NCBI GenBank assembly: GCA_023053575.1
Contig: JAKZAP010000004.1
Location: 3,825,572-3,889,571, forward strand
Reading direction: 5' to 3'
DNA length: 64,000 nt
Source: Branchinecta lynchi
Lineage: Eukaryota > Arthropoda > Branchiopoda > Anostraca > Branchinectidae
Shown here: piece by piece, positions 22,336-32,343 of the stretch
Numbering within the stretch: the first letter of the stretch is position 1
How the letters are laid out: each line of letters begins with the position of its first letter
Program-made: the position numbers and the translations under genes
The notes under the pieces: generated by a model
The model's database searches: none
What the model was told of the DNA's origin: nothing
What the model saw: the letters and a program-made list of their open reading frames with translations, nothing else

Positions 22336-22810
22336 TGTAATGAGAGGAACCCCTGCGCCCCCTCACCCGGAAATGATGCCCAAACCAGCGAAAGTCCCCT
22401 GAATCATCGTTTCATTCAAGGGACTCTCGCAAAGCTCTTATTTTGTCCCAGAAGCCTCCATTCCCTTACTTCGTTTCCTTGGCCAATTTTTGCCAGTATC
22501 ATGCTCCAAGGAGCTCTAATAAAAGCGGAAGCGTTCCAAGGAAATACAACTATATAAGGGCAAAGATATATGTAGAAAGGGAGTCAGTCGATCTTAAGCC
22601 AGTCTTAAGGTAACAGTGTTATAGTGAAACTACAAGTGCACGCTCTCCATGTATTAAGTAAGTCGTAACGTTTATTAAACCTATACTCGCACTCTAGTTT
22701 GTTCGACTCTATAACGCCCTAGGAGATAGACCCCACGAGCCTCCCCCACGCTACCGATTATACAGTACAGGACCAGAGGTCCAAAGGTACATCTCCTTTA
22801 CCGTATTACA
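22336..22810 (+). repeat. 5' LTR
   Basis: Begins TGTAAT and ends ATTACA, a perfect 6-bp inverted terminus. A TATA box TATATAAGG lies at 22551-22559, so transcription probably starts about 25-30 bp downstream. ATTAAA at about 22674 is a possible polyadenylation signal. It is 475 bp, equal to the 3' LTR. Confidence 0.95.
22551..22559 (+). promoter_or_regulatory. LTR TATA box
   Basis: TATATAAGG in the LTR; the identical copy is at 35490-35498 in the 3' LTR. Confidence 0.7.
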
Positions 22811-23007
22811 GTGGTGGCTAAGCGGTGGTCTAGGGTGATTCGAGATCACCCACCCAAATATTTTTTTATTATTTTTTTTTTTTTTTTCTCAGGTCTCATT
22901 GAATCACTAAAAATAAGATTAAAGCACATTTCACCCCCCCCCCCCCCACAGAAACATAACTTGCGCCCTAAGCTAAACATCCGTCACGAGTTTCACACGA
23001 ATTCAAA
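22811..23007 (+). other. Leader between 5' LTR and gag
   Basis: A primer binding site should start here. TGGTGGCTAAGCGG at 22812 begins with the usual TGG, but I could not match it to a tRNA 3' end. Poly-T (22862-22889) and poly-C (22936-22951) runs, each followed by an AG, look like fortuitous splice acceptors. Confidence 0.5.
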
Positions 23008-24063
23008 ATGTCGGTCACTGAAGAACAAAAATCCGAGATGCAATACAAAGTTTTTCAGACGGAACTGGCAAAACAAATACCCCAGTATGATGGCGAGGGA
23101 GATATTGATATTTTCATATCCACCATGACAAATTTTCTAGCCCTTTCCGGTATAACCACCGTCAAGGACCTCAGAGAAATGCTCTACCTCAGATTGAGAG
23201 GTGCGGCAATTTCTTTCCTCGACACACTGGTTGGGGTTCAGATTACGACAACTGCGGAACTACTCGAAAGATTCAGAGTTCGGTTCGCTAGCACGAGTGT
23301 CAAAAATAGACTGAAATATGAGATCGTCCAGCTACATGCGGACCAAAGTATCCGAGAATATGAAAATAAAGTTCAGCTCATGACGGCGGAAAAACTAGGT
23401 AGACCCACGGGGGTCAATGACCAATTTACACGGGCAGTATTTGAAAATTTCAAAACAGGGCTCGGGCCTAAATTATTGAGGCTAGTCTTGACAAAACAAC
23501 CAGCTGACCTAGAAGCCGCGATTTCGCTAATCGAACACGAGCTAACAATTGACGAAATCATCAAAGCACAGCAACGCTTGACCATAAATTCCGTTGAAGA
23601 GACACAACAGATCTGCGCGGTTGGTCAAAACCCAAATACAAGTCCTGCCACCCCAAACCCCTCCCCACAAATAGCTAGAAGACAGGTATCCTTCCCCACT
23701 GATGAAAACCGACCTAGAAGGGATGGGACTCCGACAAGGAACGGATTCGTTCCCAGAGACCGTACACCGACGGGACAGAGACAAGGAAACACGTCGGGTT
23801 TTAGGGAATACAGACCATACAGATACGATAGGATTGAAAGAGGGACCAGTGGAAACGGAACCCTAGCAAGCATGCAATGCTATTCTTGCTCGCGATTCGG
23901 GCACCTGGCGAGAAACTGTAGGCAGAGGAACGGAAACCAGAGGAGGGGATTCCCCCAGCGTAGAACGTTCAGCCAAACCAGAAACGATAATGGGTACAGG
24001 AGAACCTATACCCCTAGCGGCGAACGTGGCTCAGGCACTTTAAACGACAACAGCCGGCTCTAA
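23008..24063 (+). CDS. Gag polyprotein of the LTR retrotransposon
   Basis: A 351-residue protein starting MSVTEEQKSEMQYK. Residues about 20-190 resemble the retrotransposon gag capsid-like region (IPQYDGEGDIDIFISTM, LYLRLRGAA, REYENKVQLM, KTGLGPKL). A Pro/Arg-rich linker follows, then one CCHC zinc knuckle at residues 291-304 (CYSCSRFGHLARNC), then a basic RG-rich tail. It forms the particle shell and packages element RNA. The frame ends at TAA 24061-24063, but a TTTAAAC slippery site at 24039-24045 allows passage into the -1 frame that encodes protease. The ATG follows AATTCAAA. Confidence 0.92.
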   Translation: MSVTEEQKSEMQYKVFQTELAKQIPQYDGEGDIDIFISTMTNFLALSGITTVKDLREMLYLRLRGAAISFLDTLVGVQITTTAELLERFRVRFASTSVKNRLKYEIVQLHADQSIREYENKVQLMTAEKLGRPTGVNDQFTRAVFENFKTGLGPKLLRLVLTKQPADLEAAISLIEHELTIDEIIKAQQRLTINSVEETQQICAVGQNPNTSPATPNPSPQIARRQVSFPTDENRPRRDGTPTRNGFVPRDRTPTGQRQGNTSGFREYRPYRYDRIERGTSGNGTLASMQCYSCSRFGHLARNCRQRNGNQRRGFPQRRTFSQTRNDNGYRRTYTPSGERGSGTLNDNSRL

Positions 24064-24666
24064 ACGGGCGCAGAACCGGCTACACTGTACGAAGTAGATT
24101 TAAGCCCCAAGTGTATAAATTCAATGAAGTGCTTAATATCAATGATAGTTACTCGAACCTACCAGTTCTGAGAGGGTTTAGCACCTATGGAGTGAAATTC
24201 GCCGGGTTAGTGGACACGGGAGCGCAACAAAACATTTTATGTACCAGCATTTACAACAAACTTCCAAACACGGCAAAAAACGTAGCAAGGAAAGCACGAT
24301 GTACCCTCACTAGCGTCACTGGACATAACCTGAAGGCCAAATATGAGCTAAAAATACCAGTAGCCTACGGCGGAAAAACTTTTTTAGTACCTTTCGTGGT
24401 TTGCGAAGACCTTACCTACCAGGCGATCTTGGGTATGCCCTTTTTAAGAGCAAATATGATGGTGTTTGATGCCGCTGATATGACATTGATTTGCAAGAAA
24501 GATGCAAATCAGAAATTTCCAAATTACGTCAATAACCATGCACCAGACTCAGTACATCACCACAGAAACAGTGTCGCCTTCATCGGTAAAACCACCAGCC
24601 AATGGAAAACAGGAGAGCAACCACACGCGTATTCAAGGACCCGCCCCCGCGCCCAGCACCGCTCAG
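24018..24666 (+). CDS. Retroviral-type aspartic protease, interrupted 5' part
   Basis: The frame is -1 relative to gag and open from 24018. The catalytic motif LVDTGA has its Asp codon at 24213-24215. It is followed by the flap-like region and ILGMPFLRANMMVFD, the ILGxxFL motif that closes pepsin-like retroelement proteases. It cleaves the Gag-Pol polyprotein. The frame enters the hAT insertion at 24667 and ends in it at 24699-24701. The catalytic domain itself lies wholly before the break. The linker to pol resumes at 27854. An ATG/GTG start is not needed, as translation would arrive by frameshifting. Confidence 0.85.
24039..24045 (+). promoter_or_regulatory. -1 ribosomal frameshift slippery site TTTAAAC
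   Basis: In the gag frame the codons are ACT TTA AAC, so T-TTA-AAC fits X-XXY-YYZ exactly. The protease frame is open from 24018, and gag stops five codons later. A stem AGCCGG/CCGGCT (24052-24057 with 24076-24081, 18-nt loop) begins 6 nt after the heptamer, an ideal spacing. The geometry matches known -1 frameshift signals. Function is inferred. Confidence 0.8.
24659..24666. other. hAT target site duplication CCGCTCAG (left)
   Basis: Identical 8-mer at 27846-27853 on the other side of the element. Confidence 0.95.
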
Positions 24667-25334
24667 CAGTGTTGCCACTTATGCCGCATTTCGCGGCATA
24701 ATGCCGCGATTCTGAGGGAAATGCCGCGTAAAATTTTATGATGCCGCACGCCGCAATTATGCCGCGAAATACCTTTTTCCATTACGTAAATATTTGTCCA
24801 ACTTGAAGTTTCTCGCCTTACGCGAATCTTTCTCGCCTGTCTTTGTTGCATAAAATTAGGATTTCAAAGCCGCGTTCGATTCGATTCGTGGAAGTCCACT
24901 ACAGACCTTAATGAATAACCTGCCTGTCGGCAGCTTGTCCCCTGGGAGACAATTAGTTCACCACATGGGTTGAGTTTATCAGACGTTTGAAATTCTCAGT
25001 TCATCCGATGACCCTTGTCAGAACCAAACAGTCCATTTTAGTTTGTGTTTTGGAGTTAGCAATAGGCCAGACACAGGATTTTACGCCATAGAACTGTGTG
25101 GTGGTAAGTAATAACTTTATTTAAGTATATGTCAGCGAGAGTTTATCCACCCCAAAAGTACTGGCCTATCCTATGGGGTAGGCGGCTTCTATGATCTGTT
25201 TTCTTTTTTTTACCAAAATCGGACGTTCTAACTATTTGCCAGTTAGTCGTCTACTAAAAATTCGGATTTGTCAGATACATACTGTCAATCAGAGGCGGTA
25301 CTATTCAGCAAGGTATTTACCGACCGGCTCGTAG

Positions 25335-26725
25335 TTTTTGGGATCCCAAAACGTAAGTTTTGGACGCAATGAGATCGCAAAAGCTGTCTGTCCGTCCGTC
25401 TGTGAGCACGATAACTCTCGAAGGAATTAGATATTTTATGGAACTTGGTGTGAGGATTCTTTGGGTCAACGGAAAGGACTAGTTCGTAGATGGGCTCTCT
25501 AAGCCCTACATTTAGGGGTGGGGAGGGGGTTCAGATTAAGGGGCAAGTAACATGTTTTTAAACAGCTAATGATATAGTCGATTAAGGGGTAAGAAGACAT
25601 GCTGAAAACGACTATGAACACCATTTTCTTGCGGGACAAGTAGTTCTCCTGGAATCCGGCCCAAACCGGAAAATTCGTTAAAGTGAAAGTTTTATTCGGA
25701 GGCGTTTTCTGGCCAGATTTCGAACTTGTAATGAACTAAAAATGATAAATATTGGTTTGTAACTAAGGTTTCTAGTATATTCAAGTTTAATGAGAGTAGT
25801 TTATTCAAGTCTGAAAGAGCCATTATAAATATTAATTAGTTTGGGGAATTTGATAAAATGAGAATTGTTTAAGATCAATGAATTGCTTAAGTTAATGAGT
25901 ATTCGTGTAGTGAGGCTGTCCTTTTGGATGTTAGTTGATAGTCAGACTTTGTGGATAAATTAAGTAGTGTAGTAGGGATTAAACACATAAGTATAGCTCG
26001 ACAAAAACGAAAAAAGTACAGGCAAAGAATTTAACATTGAGTGGTATAGGATTTTAGTATTTCGAAACTAAACTATCGGCATTTTGTAGATATTAATGAC
26101 CCGATAAATTGTTAAACTTTTCTTAATCGATTCTGGAGCAAAGTTTCATTGGAAATGAGATCTCAAGCATTTTAAGCTTTTATCAGGCCAACCAATACGA
26201 TGCGACACTCCTGTTCTGTACCAGATTTTGGTGAGAACACCCAGGATTCCCAGATTTACTTTCTTGCCAGAAAAAAAATCTGGGCAATGAGAACTTACCT
26301 TAATGCAGGGTTAAGAAGAGATCTGAAACCGTATATAACAATCATTTCTTACCCGAACATATACTTCACCCGGAATCCGACTGAAACACGGACAATTTAT
26401 TATAAGTTAAAGTTTTATTTGAAGTTGATTAGATGTTTGATATAAGGGTCAGGAGAGGGTAAGTTCGCCTGGAATTCGGCCGAAGCCGGAAATTTGGCAG
26501 AAGTAAGGCAGGAAGTTTCGCTCAGTCTCGTCAAATCAGATATGACTTATAGTAAACACACATGCGGAATCCATATCGGAACTTGGTTTTCTCAGGTGAT
26601 TAGCTATTTAGCCTTAACCGGTTTCTAAATTTTAATAATACAGATATTCAAGGAGCCTGGCGAAGACAAGACCCATTTGTCTGTATCAAATATTTTGGGA
26701 TTCCATCGAAACCTTTGGTCTTGTT
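25335..26725 (-). repeat. Family E repeat, reversed copy inside hAT
   Basis: Tail GGGATCCCAAAACGTAAG at 25341 with GTCCGTCCGTC and CACGATAACTCTCGAAGG. Head ATTTTGGGATTCCATCGAAACC at about 26695. The middle is diverged. A second head in plus orientation lies at 26955-27045. Confidence 0.6.
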
Positions 26726-27045
26726 ACCAACAGTTATCAAAGCCTAACTTTTACTAGAAATGATCTTTCCATGATGAAATAGCTCAGCAATATTATTTTT
26801 TTTAAATTAGCGATTTTCTTGATAACGTTTGTCGACTCCATCCAGCCTTCCTCCTTTCCGACTCGGCCGTCTGGACGCAAAATATTTGATAACCGAAAAA
26901 CAAACAAAACAAAAGAAGTCCAAAACAGCAGATAGACCTACCATTGACCAAAGGTTTCTACGGAATCCCAAAAATTTAATATTGATCCAGACAATTGGGT
27001 CTTGTAGGTATCCGGCCCTCGCCAGACTCCTTAAAGTTTAACTGA

Positions 27046-27742
27046 AAAGCAAACTTAATTTGTATCTTTTAACTGAATACACTGCATTATTGGATTGTGT
27101 TAAGAGGATTATTTTTTTTTTTTTTTTTCACTGTTTTCTCTAGTATGACGTTGAGAATATTTACGTCCATGCTCACACCGCAAAATTCTACTATGATACG
27201 GAAAATTTGAATCTGAATAATATAAACACGGCTTTTCAGTGGCTAGTATCAGCTTGGTGAATACACCAACACAAGGACAATGTTAAGGCTAGTGCCTCTT
27301 CTCGTGAGTGTAGCGTGATGAACCAGAAGATTGTGTATGGTGTGGCCAAAGATATTGTTTGTCACCCATGTGGTCTGTCCGATTCCGATTAATCTTGTTT
27401 GTTTGTCTTGTCTTATTTATCTGAATGTTCCTTTTTGAAGCTTTCAATGTTGATTTTCATTAAAGATTAACCGAAAAGGGTTGAGATACGACAATCTAGC
27501 TACCCATCTCTTCTTCTTTCGAACACGATCAATGATAAACTAGTGTTAACGCAGTAGCTCCCCCGCACCAAGCTCACGTTTGACCACTGACAAGAAAGCT
27601 AGACAGCATGTGTGTTCTCGCATTTATGACAGATTTCTACCCCACTTCACTTGACATTGAATCAACATTCATATTAAAATGACATTTTTTACCTTTTCTC
27701 CCCCTAAAATATCAACAATGTTTTTTTTTCGAAAATTTAGGG
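27046..27742. other. Unique internal sequence of the hAT element
   Basis: AT-rich; no transposase motif or other feature recognised. Confidence 0.5.
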
Positions 27743-27853
27743 CATGCCGCGAATGTTACCGCATTTTGGTTGAAGGATACCGCAGAAATGCCGCTTTTTG
27801 ACGAGGCCGGCACCGCGAAGCGGTGCCGGTCGAGTGGCAACACTGCCGCTCAG

Positions 27854-28146
27854 AGCCAGCATTCTCCATAAGGCGATCAGAGAGAGAGCTCAACCAAGAA
27901 AGCATAACGAAAAATAGCAAAAATCGCACGGAGAGACAAACAGACTCAGACAGCGCGGCGCGCCTCCCTGAGACCAGCACGCCAAGAGGAGCTAACACCA
28001 AGGACCAGATCCAACAGATCGTAAATATTCTGAAAGAAAATCAGAGAGCAACGGAAGCGGAAAAAGCTGCCAGCAGTCCTGTATCACGACAGACTCAAGG
28101 CAACGCAACAACGATCTGGAAAACAACAATCGCCCCATACACGTAG
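27854..28146 (+). CDS. Protease-pol linker, 3' part after the hAT
   Basis: About 97 codons of Ser/Thr/Gln/Arg-rich linker (RRSERELNQESITK, TERQTDSDSAARLPETS, GANTKDQIQQI), ending with TAG at 28144-28146. It is the same frame as the pol frame that follows, and would be the same frame as the protease part but for the hAT. No enzymatic motif. This is the spacer between protease and RT. Confidence 0.75.
28144..28146 (+). other. In-frame TAG between linker and pol
   Basis: The reading frame is open on both sides (ACG TAG GAA AGA ...), and pol continues without a nearby ATG. The first candidate start at 28165 is TTG. Either a programmed readthrough codon or a single inactivating mutation. Confidence 0.8.
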
Positions 28147-31100
28147 GAAAGAATTCAGGTATCCTTGGATTTCGGTGATGATAGCGAGTGTGAAGGAACC
28201 ATAAGCATCGTACCGACCGAGAACACATGGCTCAAGGATTTGGAACTGGACGAACAGATCACAAGTGCACGCGAGGGGATAGCACACATACTGGCATTTA
28301 ACCCCACTGGACACAAGATCAAGATCCCGAAAAAGGTCACAATAGCAACAGTCGAGGTCATAACCACTGACGACATAGAGAGCCTTTCACTGAACCAGAA
28401 GATCAATAGGGTAAGCAACAGAAGTGACAAGACAGCCAACGAAGGTCAGGATTACCCAATGCCACGAAATGATTTTCTGTCGCAGTTCAAATTAAACCAT
28501 TTGACTAAGGAAAAATTACGGAAGACCGTAGACGGAATCCTATGGGAATACCGCGACGTTTTCAGCGTAGACGACCATCATTTCGGGGAGACGGACCTAA
28601 TCGAAATGGAAATCGACACCGGAGATTCACCACCAATAGCGCAAGCACCATACCGCGCACCGTGGGGACTCCGCCCCTGGCTAAGAGACCAAATAGACAA
28701 ACTGGTGGACCAAGGAGTGTTGTACCCCTGTGACAGCCCATGGGCAAGTCCCGTGGTGATAGTCAAGAAGAAAACACAACCTGGACAGCCCGCGGATTAT
28801 CGACTCTGCTGTGATTTCCGGAAGCTGAATTCTGTAACCCTGAAAAGCCAATTCAGGGTACCAAACCTGAACGAATGTTTGGACTGCATCTCACCGGAAA
28901 GTAAATACTTCACCTCCGTGGATCAAACCGGAGCATACCACGCAGTACCAATCAAGAAAGAAGATCAACCAAAGACAGCAATCATAACTGCCGATGGTGC
29001 AACCTACGCATACAGACGAATGCCTTTTGGCCTCGCTAATAGCCCAGCAGTTTACCAACCACTGGTTTACACACTTTTTAAGGACCATCAATTCAAGTCC
29101 CTCATCTGCTACCTAGACGACCTGTTAACCTGGGCGAAAACGGAAAACGAAGCCCTTGACAACTTACGCATGATACTGACCAGATTCAGAACAGCCGGAC
29201 TCAAACTCAAACCCCGGAAATGTCGCATACTCAACCCATCAACTGTATTCCTGGGCCACTTAATAGAAAAAGGACAAATCCGACCCGACCCAGAGAAGAT
29301 TAAAGCAGTACAGGATAGGCAACCACCCAAGAACCTAAAACAACTCCGAGGCATCATAGGATTATGCTCCTGGTTCCGCAAATACATTCGAAATTTCGCC
29401 GACCATTGCCGACCCCTAGTGGTATTAACGAAGAAAAGTAACGCACCCTTTGTCTTCACCAAAGAAGCAGAAAAAGCAATGGAATACCTGAAGAAAGCAC
29501 TCATTTCGGAACCGATCCTGATCCTACCCAACTTGAATGAACCGATGGTACTCTCAGTCGACGCCAGCGCCACTGGCATTGGTGGAGTGCTCAGTCAAAC
29601 TAGAGAAGGCAGACTCCACCCTATACACTACGGAAGCCGTGCCCTGACAAAAAGTGAAATGGCTTACTCTACAGTGGAGCGAGAGCTATTAGCCGTTGTT
29701 CACTTCACACATTACTTCAGGGCTTACCTTCAAGGGAGAAAGTTCCTGTTACGAACAGACCAAAAATCCCTACAGTACCTGAAAACGATGCAAGAACCAC
29801 AGAGCAACCTAAACGGCAGACTGAGTCGATGGATCTTTAAATTACTCGCCTTCGACTTCGACATAGAACACATAAGCGGAGAATCAAACCGAGTACCAGA
29901 CTGGCTAAGCAGAAAATACGAAGTAAACACGACCAAAACAGCTAGCACGCCAGATCCGACACTATCAGTCCTCTCCCCAGAAAATATAGCAAGACACCAG
30001 GCAAAGGATGGACTCTGTACGGCTCTAAGGGAGTATTTTATGAATGACGAACCCCTCGGCTCCGAATATAAGAAGTACATGAAGCAGATCGACAACTTCA
30101 CGTTTGAGAGCCAGGTAAACATAGTCTGCCGATTAACCTGCCCTACCCAAAGCTACCGACAAAAAGACGTGAAAATCGTACCGGTTATCCCAGAAAGCCT
30201 AGAAGGAGAGTGCCTTAGATACTGTCATGCCGCCTTGAGCGCGCACCTGGGCACGTTAAAGACTTTAGCAATGGTACGTAACCACTTCTATATACCGGGA
30301 GTGGTAGAAAAGGTGAAAGATTTCGTAGCAGCATGTGAGGAGTGCTCAAGACGAAAAGCACCCCCACATCCATGGACAGCACCACTGGGAAACTTTCCCA
30401 TAGCCAGATACCCGATGGACATCCTGTCCATTGATATAGTTGGACCGTTGCCGACGTCAACCAAAGGGCACACCTATATTCTATCCGCGATTGACCACCT
30501 CACGTCCTTCTGCTGGGCAATCGCATTGAAGAATATAACATCTGAAACAGTATGCCGAGCCCTGACGAACCTGTTCCTAGCGTACGGCAAACCAACTACT
30601 GTCAACAGTGACAGGAGATCGCAACTCATCTCCAAAATGTCCATGGAAGTAGCGAAACTTCTCGGAATGTCACGGTGGAAAACATCGAGCTATCATCCAC
30701 AAGGAAACGGAAAAATCGAGATTATACACAAACAGTTCAACAACATCCTCAGCATTACGACAAAGGAAGACAGACTAACATGGGATGAACAATTACCCTA
30801 CTTGTGTCACAGTCTCAATACGGCCCATTCACCTATAACAGGAGACAACAGTTTCTTTCTAATGTACGGACGGGACGACAGACTACCGATAACCGAGATC
30901 ATCGACGACGATGGCCACGACACTCCCAGCGCATACAAAGCAGAACTCATTACACGGATGAGCAAAGCTTACGTCGAGGTCAGCAAAAACCTCGAACATG
31001 CAAAACAAAACCAGAAGGAAAAATACGACCTCAAAGCCAAACGCCACAAAATCTACGAAGTAGGAGACCTCGTATGGTTACGACAAGAAGTAAAAGGGGC

Positions 31101-32343
31101 AGGAAAGAAACTAGAAGATAAATACTCAGGAAAGTGGAGAATTACAGAAAGGCTACCTAATGACGTCACCTACAAAATTCGTCATATTGACGGCACGAAA
31201 AGAGATACAGTCGTACATATGAACCGCCTAAAACCAAACGTATTTAAAACCCCATGGCAGGCTGCACCCTTATCCGACTCGGAATCAGACAACGATGAAC
31301 AAACAACAGAGGCGCTATTCCCCGACCCGAAGCGAAACCCTCTAGCACGCCTCCGCCCCTTCAATTGGCACTATCAAAACTACGATTCCGACGAGGAGCA
31401 GGACCTTAGAGATTACCTGCATTCCACAAACGAAGGACCGACGATTCCTTCAAGAACAAGTACTAGAGTACAAACTACGTCAACTCTAAGCCCCCTCGCA
31501 GAAAGTTACCACCCACGCATCATAAAAGCCGAAACCAAGAAATACGAACAAAAAGAGTACGTCAGCAGCAGCCCGAAAAAGGAAACTGCTGTAGCCTCGG
31601 GAAGTAGCACCTCAGAATGGAACCTACCCCGAAGCCCCGCAACTAGAGACACAGATCGCAAAACAGAAAGCGAAGATAGTGATACCGAAGTAGAAGAGCC
31701 AACAGAAGTTGAAGATGACGGAAGAAAGTACTTACGCAGCGTAATAGAACGTCCAGACGTACCAGCCGAAGTACTAAGAAATATATCCGTGTCCGATGAA
31801 TACCTCCCAAGAGAAAAAGGTTGGAGAAGATACGCGGATTATATACCTAATCCGATGTATGACCTCACCGGAGGACCCTTTTTAAGTCAATGGGCTAGAA
31901 GAAGCCCAAGGCGAAAAGCCTCAAGCAGCTCTTCTGAAGGACCATCCCCAAAAGCACAACTTAAGCTTAGTTCACCTGTCGGAACCAGCACGCCAGCAGT
32001 AGAGAGCGCGTCGCCGCAAGACGCCCAAGTAGCCAGACAAGAGGAACACGGCAGCACTAGTTTTGATCCTTGGGGAGAATTACCGCAACCAGATGAAATT
32101 GCGGATGATACACCAAGGACATCCAAACCTACGTCAAGTAGTGCCGCAACAGCCATGAACCAAGCAAAACGGAAAAGCCTGAAAAGTGACCTGAAACGCA
32201 CTCTCCGTTTTGACCTCTTTACACGAAATCCAACTCATGGAGCACACACTCAACCAGAAACTGGCGATGGCCAACCTGAAAAATATGTAACAAAGTCAGG
32301 TCGCGAGTCTAAGCCTACACAGTTTTACCCGAAAGGAAAATAG
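28147..32343 (+). CDS. Pol: reverse transcriptase, RNase H, integrase
   Basis: The open frame is about 1,390 residues, counted from the TTG at 28165. RT at about residues 190-350 has DYRLCCDFRKLN, motif A FTSVDQTGAYHA (D253), RRMPFGLANSPAVYQ and CYLDDLL (D318, D319). RNase H has D466 in LSVDASATG, E505 in TVEREL and D532 in LRTDQ. The integrase zinc finger has H688, H694, C724, C727, and the DD35E core has D757 (SIDIVGPLP), D816 (NSDRRSQ) and E852 (GKIEII). A GPY/F-like module follows at about 970-1030 (DLVWLRQEV, YSGKWRITERL, VHMNRLKPN). The last 350 residues are acidic, Ser/Pro-rich and without a known domain. All catalytic residues are present, so the enzyme looks functional. Confidence 0.95.
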   Translation, partial: ERIQVSLDFGDDSECEGTISIVPTENTWLKDLELDEQITSAREGIAHILAFNPTGHKIKIPKKVTIATVEVITTDDIESLSLNQKINRVSNRSDKTANEGQDYPMPRNDFLSQFKLNHLTKEKLRKTVDGILWEYRDVFSVDDHHFGETDLIEMEIDTGDSPPIAQAPYRAPWGLRPWLRDQIDKLVDQGVLYPCDSPWASPVVIVKKKTQPGQPADYRLCCDFRKLNSVTLKSQFRVPNLNECLDCISPESKYFTSVDQTGAYHAVPIKKEDQPKTAIITADGATYAYRRMPFGLANSPAVYQPLVYTLFKDHQFKSLICYLDDLLTWAKTENEALDNLRMILTRFRTAGLKLKPRKCRILNPSTVFLGHLIEKGQIRPDPEKIKAVQDRQPPKNLKQLRGIIGLCSWFRKYIRNFADHCRPLVVLTKKSNAPFVFTKEAEKAMEYLKKALISEPILILPNLNEPMVLSVDASATGIGGVLSQTREGRLHPIHYGSRALTKSEMAYSTVERELLAVVHFTHYFRAYLQGRKFLLRTDQKSLQYLKTMQEPQSNLNGRLSRWIFKLLAFDFDIEHISGESNRVPDWLSRKYEVNTTKTASTPDPTLSVLSPENIARHQAKDGLCTALREYFMNDEPLGSEYKKYMKQIDNFTFESQVNIVCRLTCPTQSYRQKDVKIVPVIPESLEGECLRYCHAALSAHLGTLKTLAMVRNHFYIPGVVEKVKDFVAACEECSRRKAPPHPWTAPLGNFPIARYPMDILSIDIVGPLPTSTKGHTYILSAIDHLTSFCWAIALKNITSETVCRALTNLFLAYGKPTTVNSDRRSQLISKMSMEVAKLLGMSRWKTSSYHPQGNGKIEIIHKQFNNILSITTKEDRLTWDEQLPYLCHSLNTAHSPITGDNSFFLMYGRDDRLPITEIIDDDGHDTPSAYKAELITRMSKAYVEVSKNLEHAKQNQKEKYDLKAKRHKIYEVGDLVWLRQEVKGAGKKLEDKYSGKWRITERLPNDVTYKIRHIDGTKRDTVVHMNRLKPNVFKTPWQAAPLSDSESDNDEQTTEALFPDPKRNPLARLRPFNWHYQNYDSDEEQDLRDYLHSTNEGPTIPSRTSTRVQTTSTLSPLAESYHPRIIKAETKKYEQKEYVSSSPKKETAVASGSSTSEWNLPRSPATRDTDRKTESEDSDTEVEEPTEVEDDGRKYLRSVIERPDVPAEVLRNISVSDEYLPREKGWRRYADYIPNPMYDLTGGPFLSQWARRSPRRKASSSSSEGPSPKAQLKLSSPVGTSTPAVESASPQDAQVARQEEHGSTSFDPWGELPQPDEIADDTPRTSKPTSSSAATAMNQAKRKSLKSDLKRTLRFDLFTRNPTHGAHTQPETGDGQPEKYVTKSGRESKPTQFYPKGK

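Larger units (their letters stand above)
24667..27845. mobile_element. Non-autonomous hAT transposon nested in the protease-pol linker
   Basis: The terminal inverted repeats are CAGTGTTGCCACT (24667-24679) and AGTGGCAACACTG (27833-27845). The 8-bp target duplication is CCGCTCAG (24659-24666 and 27846-27853), the hAT length. Both subterminal regions are packed with ATGCCGC motifs (24680-24775 and 27743-27795), which may be transposase binding sites. At 3179 bp it holds no transposase frame. It carries a reversed family-E repeat (25335-26725). Removing the element plus one duplication (3187 bp) puts the flanking frames back in register. Confidence 0.92.

Noticed and set aside
22812..22829. Primer binding site of the LTR element
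   Set aside because: The TGG start is in place, but I could not match the 18-mer to a known tRNA 3' end, so no tRNA is named.
23625..23873. Minus-strand frames opposite gag and pol (many between 23.3 and 32.2 kb)
   Set aside because: Shadows of the strongly biased gag-pol coding strand.
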